64,000 nucleotides of DNA from Celerinatantimonas diazotrophica. Lineage in GTDB: Bacteria > Pseudomonadota > Gammaproteobacteria > Enterobacterales > Celerinatantimonadaceae. Both the position numbers and the translations under genes were made by a program. The number at the start of each line of letters is the position of its first letter. The stretch's first letter is position 1. Where the stretch lies: positions 124,001-188,000 of the forward strand of contig NZ_SMGD01000017.1 in NCBI RefSeq assembly GCF_004339545.1. Direction: 5' to 3'. Below, in pieces: positions 56,821 through 64,000 of the stretch. The notes below the pieces were generated by a model that was not told the origin of the DNA, searched no databases, and worked only from the letters and a program-made list of their open reading frames with translations.

Positions 56821-58155
56821 CTACAAAATGAAGCGAGTTAAATCTTCATCTTCAACCAGTTCGCCGAGATGTTCATTGACATATCCAGCATCAATGGTGA
56901 TGGTTTGACCATCATGATCGGCGGCACTAAAGCTGACCTCTTCCATTAACCGTTCCATGACTGTATGCAGTCGGCGTGCACCGATATTTTCAGTGCGCTC
57001 ATTGACCTGCCAAGCGGCATCAGCAATCCGTGCAATTCCATCATCTGTGAAATCAATGTTCACATTTTCAGTTTTCATCAGAGCTTTATACTGCATGGTC
57101 AGCGAAGCATTCGGCTCAGTTAAGATCCGGACAAAATCACTCGAACTCAGTGCATTTAAACTGACGCGAATCGGAAGACGACCTTGCAGTTCTGGAATAA
57201 GATCCGATGGTTTGGAAACTTGGAACGCTCCGGAGGCGATAAACAGAATGTGGTCGGTTCGAACCATGCCATGTTTCGTATTAACTGTTGAACCTTCTAC
57301 CAAAGGTAAGAGGTCACGTTGCACACCTTCTCGACTTACATCAGGCCCTGAGGACTCCCCGCGTTTACAGATTTTGTCAACTTCATCAAGAAAGACAATC
57401 CCTTGGTTTTCAACCGCTGCGAGTGCCTTTTCTTTGAGTTCTTCTGGGTTTAGTAGTTTGGCGGCTTCTTCCTCGGTTAGCACTTTTAACGCATCTTTAA
57501 TCTTCATTTTGCGTTTTTTGCCATTCTGCTGACTGCCCAGGTTTTGGAACATGCTTTGTAATTGGTTCGTCATCTCTTCCATTCCGGGGGGAGCCATAAT
57601 TTCAACTCCGACCTGAGGCTGAGCGACTTCTACTTCAATCTCTTTATCATCGAGCTGGCCTTCTCGCAGTTTCTTGCGGAAAACCTGTCGAGTATGATTG
57701 TGGTTTTCTTTTTCGCTATCGTCATTCCAACTGGATTTTGCTGATGGCAATAGCACATCAAGCACACGTTCTTCGGCATGTTCTTCGGCGCGATAACGCA
57801 CTTTTTCCATTTCCAGTTCACGGGTTATTTTCATGGCAACGTCAGCGAGATCTCGAATGATTGTGTCGACCTCTTTGCCAACGTAACCGACCTCGGTGAA
57901 CTTAGTTGCTTCAATTTTAATAAATGGTGCATTCGCTAATTTAGCCAAGCGGCGGGCAATTTCAGTTTTACCAACCCCAGTTGGACCAATCATCAAAATA
58001 TTTTTAGGTGTTACTTCTTGACGCAGTTCTGGGTCAAGCTGCATACGGCGCCAACGGTTACGCAATGCAATGGCAACTGCTCGTTTGGCTTCGGCTTGTC
58101 CAACAATATGGCGGTCAAGCTCAGATACGATTTCGCGAGGAGTCATTTCAGACAT
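56821..58155 (-). CDS. hslU: ATP-dependent protease ATPase subunit HslU
   Basis: 444-aa AAA+ unfoldase that feeds HslV. Walker A GPTGVGKT at residues 57-64, the pore loop GYVGKEVD, the I-domain (~110-235), Walker [11 protein letters not shown] and sensor/arginine motifs in [25 protein letters not shown] and [16 protein letters not shown]. The C-terminal tail [10 protein letters not shown] docks on HslV. 24 nt after hslV. Confidence 0.97.
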   Translation of the reverse strand: MSEMTPREIVSELDRHIVGQAEAKRAVAIALRNRWRRMQLDPELRQEVTPKNILMIGPTGVGKTEIARRLAKLANAPFIKIEATKFTEVGYVGKEVDTIIRDLADVAMKITRELEMEKVRYRAEEHAEERVLDVLLPSAKSSWNDDSEKENHNHTRQVFRKKLREGQLDDKEIEVEVAQPQVGVEIMAPPGMEEMTNQLQSMFQNLGSQQNGKKRKMKIKDALKVLTEEEAAKLLNPEELKEKALAAVENQGIVFLDEVDKICKRGESSGPDVSREGVQRDLLPLVEGSTVNTKHGMVRTDHILFIASGAFQVSKPSDLIPELQGRLPIRVSLNALSSSDFVRILTEPNASLTMQYKALMKTENVNIDFTDDGIARIADAAWQVNERTENIGARRLHTVMERLMEEVSFSAADHDGQTITIDAGYVNEHLGELVEDEDLTRFIL

Positions 58156-58179
58156 GATGGGATCCTGTAAATGATTTGT

Positions 58180-58707
58180 TTATTCGATGTCGAGTTCTTC
58201 GATGGTCTGGTTGGCATTGGTATAAATGCAGATACTTCCAGCAATGGTCAAACTCTTCTCGACAATGTCTTTAGCGTCCAACTCGGTATTTTCTAACAGC
58301 GCTAATGCCGAAGCCTGTGCATAGGGGCCACCAGAACCCATCGCAATGATGTCGTGCTCTGGCTGTAAAACATCGCCATTACCGGTGATGATGAGCGAGG
58401 CGGTTTTATCAGCGACCGCTAAGAGTGCCTCAAGGCGTCTCAGGGCGCGGTCAGTTCGCCAGTCTTTGGCAAGCTCTACAGCCGCTCGCATTAATTGCCC
58501 CTGATGCATTTCAAGTTTCGCTTCAAAGCGCTCGAACAAAGTAAACGCATCTGCTGTGCCACCAGCAAAACCAGCTAAAACTTGGCCGTTATAGAGCCGG
58601 CGAACTTTACGGGCATTGCCTTTCATGACGGTATTACCCAAGGTAACTTGACCATCACCGCCTAGCACAACTTTATTGCCGCGACGCACAGATACAATAG
58701 TAGTCAC
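58180..58707 (-). CDS. hslV: ATP-dependent protease proteolytic subunit HslV
   Basis: 175-aa proteasome-like peptidase. After Met removal the N-terminal Thr (TTIVSVRRG) is the nucleophile; [22 protein letters not shown] and [17 protein letters not shown] are typical. Forms the HslVU complex for misfolded proteins. It follows a near-perfect sigma-32 promoter. Confidence 0.97.
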   Translation of the reverse strand: MTTIVSVRRGNKVVLGGDGQVTLGNTVMKGNARKVRRLYNGQVLAGFAGGTADAFTLFERFEAKLEMHQGQLMRAAVELAKDWRTDRALRRLEALLAVADKTASLIITGNGDVLQPEHDIIAMGSGGPYAQASALALLENTELDAKDIVEKSLTIAGSICIYTNANQTIEELDIE

Positions 58708-58764
58708 AATAAACCTCTCTGTTGCTGAATTAGATCGCGTTACGATCAGCAGATAATGATGTGG

Positions 58765-58793
58765 ATATGGGGCAATGACACCGCTTTTTCAAG
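58765..58793 (-). promoter_or_regulatory. Sigma-32 heat-shock promoter of hslVU
   Basis: On the minus strand CTTGAAA (58793-58787), a 14-nt spacer, and CCCCATAT (58772-58765). Both elements match the sigma-32 consensus exactly. It lies 58 bp before the hslV start. Confidence 0.9.
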
Positions 58794-58895
58794 GGGAAAT
58801 GCTTACTGAATCGATACAAGAATAACAAAAATTTTAGAATGAACACGAGTTGACTAATTTCTAGCCGGTTGTCCTTTTGTAAAAAGGGTAGTAAA

Positions 58896-58918
58896 AAGGG
58901 CTGTTTTATCCAGCCCTT
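58896..58918 (-). terminator. Terminator of the argS-ftsN unit
   Basis: An 8-bp stem AAGGGCTG/CAGCCCTT with a 7-nt loop, followed on the minus strand by TTTTTAC. It lies 28 nt past ftsN and ahead of the hslV promoter. Confidence 0.8.
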
Positions 58919-58946
58919 GTTGCCCAAAGTGGTTAAATCTTAGCGG

Positions 58947-59504
58947 TCACTTCCAGTTCCAATACCATAGCTGACAACCGTTAATGCCATTACGCTGCAA
59001 CAGATGGCGGTCACTGTCGGCTGAGCGGCGAGTTTTATAAGGGCCCAATACAACTCGGTACCATACGCCATTTTTTCCTTCGCTGCGTCGAACTTGGCTT
59101 GAGAGGCCGGTAAAGGCAATTTGAGCCTTCAATTTATCGGCATCATCACGATTACGGAACGAAGCACACTGCATCTGGTATTGATGCGTTGATTCTTTCT
59201 GTTTTGGAACCTTTACCTTAACCTGCTTATTTTCCAACTCTTCAATGTAGGCAGGCACCTTGGGTTGTTTGGGTAACGGTTTGAGCGTAACCGGTTTGCT
59301 TGCCGCAGGAACCACTGCTGTTGGTAACGGTGCCCGTTTGGTCGCGGAATTATTAATTTTATAAAGCAATGTGACAAATGCGATAATTGCAATTAGCAGT
59401 AGCACAAGAGCCCCGAGTGGAAAGCGCCGTTTTGGCGCTGGTTTTTTGCCCCTCGGGTGCTTTTTATTGTTCTTGGGCTTGCGCCCTACATAATCCCTCG
59501 CCAT
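58947..59504 (-). CDS. ftsN: Cell division protein FtsN (SPOR domain)
   Basis: 185 aa, shorter than E. coli FtsN (319). A short basic cytoplasmic tail (ARDYVGRKPKNNKK), one membrane segment (~30-48), a Pro/Lys-rich periplasmic linker and a C-terminal SPOR domain (~108-185) that binds denuded septal peptidoglycan. Two Cys in the SPOR domain (QCASF and GCQLW) match the disulfide pair of E. coli FtsN. The essential E-region motif in the linker is not obvious. 6 nt after argS. Confidence 0.9.
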   Translation of the reverse strand: MARDYVGRKPKNNKKHPRGKKPAPKRRFPLGALVLLLIAIIAFVTLLYKINNSATKRAPLPTAVVPAASKPVTLKPLPKQPKVPAYIEELENKQVKVKVPKQKESTHQYQMQCASFRNRDDADKLKAQIAFTGLSSQVRRSEGKNGVWYRVVLGPYKTRRSADSDRHLLQRNGINGCQLWYWNWK

Positions 59505-59510
59505 CGTTGT

Positions 59511-61259
59511 TTACATCCGCTCTAAGGTGTTAATTCCCAACAAGGCTAGCCCTTGTTTGAGCACTTTGGCGGTTAATGCCGCTAATTGCAAGCGAGAAGC
59601 TTTAACAGAATCGTCAGCTGAAAGAATTGGGCATGCCTCATAGAAGCTCATAAACAGTCCGCTTAAGTCGTATAGATAGTTACATAACAGATGTGGCATC
59701 CCTTTAGCTGCGACCTGATGAACCACATCATTAAATGCGATAAGCTGTTGAGCCAGTGCTTCTTCTTGTTCTTGATTCAGCTCTAATGAGGCTTGATGTT
59801 CTTGTAATGTCACCCCGGCTTTACGAAAGATGGCACAGATGCGGGCATACGCATATTGCAAGTATGGTGCTGTATTGCCGTTAAAAGCGAGCATATTGTC
59901 CCAATCGAACACGTAGTCGGTAGTGCGGCTTTTGGATAAATCAGCATATTTCACAGCAGCCATCGCGATGGTGCGTGCCACCTGTTCTTGTTCCTCTAGA
60001 GATAAATTACTACTGCGCTCTTTAATCATTTCACGGGCACGGTTTTCAGCTTCATCTAGCAAATCGCGTAGTTTTACCGTGCCACCGGTCCGTGTTTTAA
60101 ATGGCTTACCATCTTTGCCAAGCATCATGCCAAAGGCGTGATGTTCCAATGAAACCGATTCAGGGACATAGCCAGCTTTACGGACGATGGTCCAAGCTTG
60201 CAATAAATGCTGATGCTGACGGCTATCGATAAAGTACATCACACGGTCTGCTTTGAGCGTTTCATAACGATATTTCGCGCAAGCAATATCGGTAGTGGTA
60301 TACAGGTAGCCACCATCTTTTTTACGAATGATCACACCCATCGGTTGACCATCTTTGTTTTTAAATTCCTTTAGGAAAACGACAGTCGCACCCTCATCTT
60401 CGACGGCAATGCCTCGTTTGAGTAAATCGTCAACAATACCTGCCAGCATGTCGTTATAAAGGCTCTCACCCATGACGTCTTGTTTGGTGAGTGATACGCC
60501 CATCCGGTCATACGTTTGCTGATTATGGTTCAGCGTGATGTCAACCAGCTTACGCCACATAGTATGGCAGTATTCATCCCCCCCTTGCAGGCGAACCACA
60601 TAGTTACGGGCTCGCAGGGCAAACTGCTCATCGCTATCATAGCGCTGCTTGGCTTGACGGTAGAAACTTTCTAAATCGGCCAGACTAATATGGGTAGGGT
60701 CGATGCCTTGCTCTTTGGCGAGATCTTCTAAATTGGCAATGAGCATCCCAAACTGGGTGCCCCAGTCACCAATATGATTGGCTCGAATCACATGATTGCC
60801 GAGTGCCGCTAAGACCCGAACGATCGCATCGCCAATAATGGTTGAGCGAATATGGCCGACATGCATCTCTTTGGCGACGTTTGGCGCTGAGTAATCAACT
60901 ACCACGTTTTGATGTTGATCTTGGACAATCCCCAAAGTTTTAGACTGCGCCATCTGTTCAACCTGACTGGCTAGCCATTGGCTGTTCAGATAAAAATTAA
61001 TAAATCCGGGGCCGGCGATCTCAGTTTTTTCAACTAAGTTACTGTTGGGCAGGTTATCGACAATCAACTGCGCCAAGTCACGCGGCTTATGGCCGGCAGG
61101 TTTGGAATTCACCAGTGCAAGATTAGTCGCCAAATCACCGTGGCTTTTATCTTTGGTTTTATCGACCATGATGCGAGCATTCAAATCACTAGGAAGCAGT
61201 TCCTGTTGTTTGAGTTGATCGATGGTTGCTTCAAGTAGTTTTACGATGAGCTCTTTCAT
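59511..61259 (-). CDS. argS: Arginyl-tRNA synthetase
   Basis: 582-aa class-I synthetase charging tRNA-Arg. N-terminal Add-1 domain, HIGH motif as HVGH (133-136) in [17 protein letters not shown], and a degenerate KMSKS region [19 protein letters not shown], as usual for ArgRS. The anticodon-binding domain ends [12 protein letters not shown]. It lies between ftsN and priA, where E. coli has cytR. Confidence 0.97.
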   Translation of the reverse strand: MKELIVKLLEATIDQLKQQELLPSDLNARIMVDKTKDKSHGDLATNLALVNSKPAGHKPRDLAQLIVDNLPNSNLVEKTEIAGPGFINFYLNSQWLASQVEQMAQSKTLGIVQDQHQNVVVDYSAPNVAKEMHVGHIRSTIIGDAIVRVLAALGNHVIRANHIGDWGTQFGMLIANLEDLAKEQGIDPTHISLADLESFYRQAKQRYDSDEQFALRARNYVVRLQGGDEYCHTMWRKLVDITLNHNQQTYDRMGVSLTKQDVMGESLYNDMLAGIVDDLLKRGIAVEDEGATVVFLKEFKNKDGQPMGVIIRKKDGGYLYTTTDIACAKYRYETLKADRVMYFIDSRQHQHLLQAWTIVRKAGYVPESVSLEHHAFGMMLGKDGKPFKTRTGGTVKLRDLLDEAENRAREMIKERSSNLSLEEQEQVARTIAMAAVKYADLSKSRTTDYVFDWDNMLAFNGNTAPYLQYAYARICAIFRKAGVTLQEHQASLELNQEQEEALAQQLIAFNDVVHQVAAKGMPHLLCNYLYDLSGLFMSFYEACPILSADDSVKASRLQLAALTAKVLKQGLALLGINTLERM

Positions 61260-61365
61260 GGTTGGATTTTTACCTGTCTGGCTTATTCATTCGTTTAAAT
61301 TTGAGGGCGAACATTTTACCGTCAAATGCAACGAAACACTACAGCTAACCGATTTCTTATTGAAG

Positions 61366-63573
61366 TTACATCATATCGATCGGGTCAATGTCTACTGACC
61401 AGCGAACTCGCTTCGCCGCGGGTAACTGCTCAAGATAGTCGATCAGTATGCTGATGAGCTGATGCAGATTTTTGCGCGCATTGGCTTGAATTAACTGTTG
61501 TTGGCGAAATTTTCCGGCTCGTTTCGGCACGGGCGCTTCGTTAACCGGAAAAATCCAGCAGCCACTCTGTTGGTGTTGCTGAGCAAACTGTTCTAGCTGT
61601 TGGCCAAGGGTATTCAGGTGATTCAATGAGGTAGCTTCAAATCGCAGTAATGCCTGGTAACTAAAAGGGGGGAGGTCGGTGAGTTTACGCTCAGCCAGAG
61701 CAAAGCGAGCAAAATGCCCATATCCATTATTAATCAGATCCTGTAATAATTCGTGTTCAGGATGGTGAGTTTGCAAGTAGACTTTGCCAGCCATTCCTGA
61801 GCGACCAGCACGTCCGGATACTTGAATAAACAGCTGTGCAAGACGCTCTGAAGCGCGAAAGTCACTACTAAATAAAGCATGATCGATATCTAAAATAGCC
61901 ACCATGGTGACACTCGGGAAATGGTGGCCTTTGGCCAGCATTTGGGTGCCGATTAAGATTTGGTGTTGGTTTTGTGTGATCTCTTCAAGCACCTGATCGA
62001 GCGCCCCTTTGCGTCGAGTACTATCCCGGTCAATTCGCGCTATCGAAACATCGGGAAATAACTGTTGTAGTTCGCTCTCAATTTGTTCGGTACCGATCCC
62101 GGTAGTTACCAGATGTGTAGAGCCGCAATGTTGGCACTGTTTGGCAATGGCCCGCTGACTCCCACAATGGTGGCAGGCCAGATGTGGTGGATGGTGGTGT
62201 AAAGTATACGGGCGCTCGCAGCGCTCGCACTCAACCACTTGGCCGCATTCATGGCACAAGAGCGCGGGGGCATAACCGCGGCGATTTAAAAACAGCATCA
62301 CCTGTTGCCCCTGTCCTAATGTGTCTTGCATCGCCTTGAGCACCTGTGGCGATAACCCTGCCCGGAGCGGTTGGGCACGGATATCAACTAATGCATAGCT
62401 AGCGACACTCGCCAGCCCTGCACGTTCTGTTAATTCAAGGTGCTGATAGCGGCCAATTAATGCATTGTTGAGTGTTTCTAATGCAGGAGTCGCGCTGCCC
62501 ATGACAATTGGGATCTGTTCAAGCTTGGCACGCATGAGAGCAACATCACGCGCATGGTAGCGAAAGGTATCCTGTTGTTTAAAAGAACTGTCGTGTTCTT
62601 CATCAATGATAATGATCCCTGGGTGTAACATTGGCGTAAATAAAGCGCTGCGAGTGCCAATAATTATCGCCGCATGAGCATCTTTGGCCTTTAGCCATGC
62701 AGCGCAGCGCGCCTTATCATTCAATCCTGAATGTAAAATAGCCATGGGCAGGTTAAAGCGCTTTTCAAATCGCGCGATAGTCTGAGCAGTCAAACCTATT
62801 TCTGGGACTAAAATCAATGCTTGCTGTCCGGCTTTTAAAATAGGCTCTAGGATCTGTAGATATACTTCAGTTTTACCTGAACCGGTGATCCCATCCAGTA
62901 AAAAAGGTGCAAATTGTCCCGCTTTACTATTAATCGCCGCAACTGCGATGGCTTGCTCGCGGTTGAGTTTTAGAGGCTGTTCGGCTAACTCAGCAAGCGG
63001 TTCATAGTGTGTTAGTGAGCTGCTAAGCTCGGTGGGTTGCACATAGTGATTGCTCGCAAGCGTACTGAGGATGGACTGAGTAATACCAGCTCTAAGAAAA
63101 ATTTCGTGAGCTACTTTTCCTTCATGCTCAATGAGCAATGCCAGCGCTTGATTTTGGCGGGGAGCTTTGGTGGTGTGTTTAAGTTGTTGATAATGGTGCT
63201 TGCCGGCGTCGGTCAGTTGCCAGGCTTTGACTGTAGGATGCTTCGCCAATTGCCCTTGACGCAGTAATTTGGGCAGCGACTGCAGATAAATATCACCCAA
63301 GTTATAGTGGTAATAACTGGCTGCCCAGCGTAATAACTGATGTAATTGGCTATTCAGCAGCGGTTGTTCATCGAGTATCGCTTCAATGGGGCGTAGCTTC
63401 TCAAGTGCAATATTCGTTTCATCTGGCAATTCAATGACGATTGCGGTCATATTGCGTTTGCCGAACACCACTTGCACCCGAGCGCCAATGGCTGGGGTTG
63501 GTAACTGCTCGGGAAGCAAATAATCAAAACTGCGACGAATGTGCGTTGCCAAGACCACTCGAACCAAGCGCAT
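61366..63573 (-). CDS. priA: Primosomal protein N' (replication restart helicase PriA)
   Basis: 735-aa 3'-5' superfamily-2 helicase that reloads the replisome at stalled forks. N-terminal 3'-DNA-binding and winged-helix domains, Walker A GITGSGKT (~228-235), DEEH box (IIIDEEHDSSF), a two-zinc cluster (CHECGQVVECERCERPYTL, CHHCGS, CQHCGS) and helicase motifs QMLAKGHHFPSVTMV and QVSGRAGRSG. An ATG at 63582 abuts AAGG and is too close; the ATG at 63573 has AAGGA 8 nt upstream and family alignment. Confidence 0.96.
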   Translation of the reverse strand: MRLVRVVLATHIRRSFDYLLPEQLPTPAIGARVQVVFGKRNMTAIVIELPDETNIALEKLRPIEAILDEQPLLNSQLHQLLRWAASYYHYNLGDIYLQSLPKLLRQGQLAKHPTVKAWQLTDAGKHHYQQLKHTTKAPRQNQALALLIEHEGKVAHEIFLRAGITQSILSTLASNHYVQPTELSSSLTHYEPLAELAEQPLKLNREQAIAVAAINSKAGQFAPFLLDGITGSGKTEVYLQILEPILKAGQQALILVPEIGLTAQTIARFEKRFNLPMAILHSGLNDKARCAAWLKAKDAHAAIIIGTRSALFTPMLHPGIIIIDEEHDSSFKQQDTFRYHARDVALMRAKLEQIPIVMGSATPALETLNNALIGRYQHLELTERAGLASVASYALVDIRAQPLRAGLSPQVLKAMQDTLGQGQQVMLFLNRRGYAPALLCHECGQVVECERCERPYTLHHHPPHLACHHCGSQRAIAKQCQHCGSTHLVTTGIGTEQIESELQQLFPDVSIARIDRDSTRRKGALDQVLEEITQNQHQILIGTQMLAKGHHFPSVTMVAILDIDHALFSSDFRASERLAQLFIQVSGRAGRSGMAGKVYLQTHHPEHELLQDLINNGYGHFARFALAERKLTDLPPFSYQALLRFEATSLNHLNTLGQQLEQFAQQHQQSGCWIFPVNEAPVPKRAGKFRQQQLIQANARKNLHQLISILIDYLEQLPAAKRVRWSVDIDPIDMM

Positions 63574-63932
63574 TAGCACCATCCTTGGTCAATCAAGATA
63601 TTTGGCTTTTTGCAGATGGGATTTAATGGTTGTTTGGCATTCATGTAAAGCACCTGAGTCATAAGATAGTCAACAGATAAGCAATGCAGTGTATTGGCTT
63701 TTATAATGTCAGTCTAACGGCTCTTGGCGGTTAAAACTTATAATTGTCGATCAAGGGCTAATATAGGGTGGTAACGGTGAAAAAAACACCATAAAAGCAT
63801 TGCGGCCAAGAGCTTGATCCGTTAATATTCGCGCCCTGAACTAAAGAGTATATACTCTTTTTTATGATTAATGTTTCGTGTGGTGTCTGGCTTCGGGCTT
63901 GATAGCGACACGGCCTGATTATGAGGTTTCCC
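63574..63932. other. Intergenic region priA to rpmE
   Basis: 359 nt between divergent genes with no credible ORF. Apart from an 18-bp palindrome at 63843-63860, nothing recognisable. Confidence 0.5.
63843..63860. promoter_or_regulatory. 18-bp perfect palindrome upstream of rpmE
   Basis: AAAGAGTATATACTCTTT, followed by further T residues, 72 nt before the rpmE start. It could be an operator, a promoter overlap (it contains TATACT) or a small terminator. Confidence 0.4.
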
Positions 63933-64000
63933 ATGAAAACTGGCATTCATCCAGAATATGCAGAACTTGTTGCCACTTGTTCTTGCGGTAACGTGATTAA
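63933..64000 (+). CDS. rpmE: 50S ribosomal protein L31 (partial, runs off the window)
   Basis: The first 22 codons read [20 protein letters not shown] and on, matching the L31 N-terminus including the CxC of the zinc-binding (C+) form. GAGG lies 6 nt before the ATG. Divergent from priA, as in E. coli. Confidence 0.92.
   Translation, partial: MKTGIHPEYAELVATCSCGNVI

Noticed and set aside
56957-57532. 191-aa plus-strand reading frame
   Set aside because: Lies wholly antisense within hslU; composition is Ser/Arg-rich as expected of a shadow frame and there is no ribosome site.
63758-63946. 62-aa minus-strand frame overlapping rpmE
   Set aside because: Crosses the rpmE start on the opposite strand and has no supporting feature.
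1-64000. Search for tRNA, rRNA, CRISPR, prophage or transposase genes
   Set aside because: None was recognised by eye; a tRNAscan/Infernal run would be needed to exclude small RNAs.

Overview
The window is chromosomal DNA of a free-living gammaproteobacterium outside the Enterobacterales. Proteins resemble E. coli orthologues throughout (Gor, PrlC, LivJHMGF, UbiCA, LexA, CpxRA, CysE, HslUV, PriA). The order rpmE-priA-argS-ftsN-hslVU, with argS where E. coli has cytR, points to an Alteromonadales/Aeromonadales/Vibrionales-type lineage. The genus cannot be fixed from the sequence alone. No rRNA, tRNA, CRISPR array, transposase or phage gene was seen.

Layout. 0-4 kb: gor and prlC, divergent, prlC behind a candidate heat-shock promoter. 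4-9 kb: livJHMGF, a complete branched-chain amino acid ABC importer. 9.5-11 kb: a DUF945-like envelope protein. 11-26.4 kb: an accessory region for allantoin (purine ring) breakdown. It holds an NCS1 permease, a GntR regulator, hydantoin/allantoin racemase, PuuE allantoinase, a polar amino-acid-type ABC importer with two pairs of permeases, HpxZ, an RpiR regulator, an AMI1-like amidase, HpxW-type oxamate amidohydrolase, PucG-type aminotransferase and allantoate amidohydrolase. 26.4-30.7 kb: glpEG, a FliL-like protein, ubiCA and two bacterioferritin genes. 31-44.5 kb: three export systems, namely a SlyA-like regulator with an HlyD/FUSC pump, a YjeH exporter with an Lrp-type regulator, and an mdtABC-like RND pump with its own outer membrane lipoprotein. 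44.5-49.5 kb: lexA-dinF with two SOS boxes, an orphan AraC regulator in a gene-poor stretch, and trmL. 49.7-55.7 kb: an Aer-like chemoreceptor, cpxRA with a perfect CpxR box but no cpxP, fieF, cysE and a DUF1653 gene. 55.8-64 kb: zapB, rraA, hslVU with a textbook sigma-32 promoter, ftsN, argS, priA and the start of rpmE.

How the genes work together. The ureide cluster can be read as a pathway: allantoin enters by the NCS1 permease, is racemised, is opened to allantoate by PuuE, and is hydrolysed to ureidoglycine by HpxK. PucG then transaminates ureidoglycine with glyoxylate to oxalurate and glycine. The amidase, HpxW and HpxZ probably finish oxalurate/oxamate. Two regulators with different DNA sites appear to divide the cluster: GntR with two TTGTATACAA sites at its left end, and RpiR with matching GAAACY...RGTTTC dyads in front of the ABC/hpxZ and amidase promoters.

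The least expected items are the second, EAA-degenerate permease pair, the AMI1-like amidase without an AtzG/HpxX partner, the complementary heme and ferroxidase bacterioferritin subunits, a LexA linker 16 residues longer than in E. coli, and a chemoreceptor with Trp at a normally Arg position of its signalling tip. No wholly new system could be demonstrated; the ureide cluster is the best candidate for new biology.
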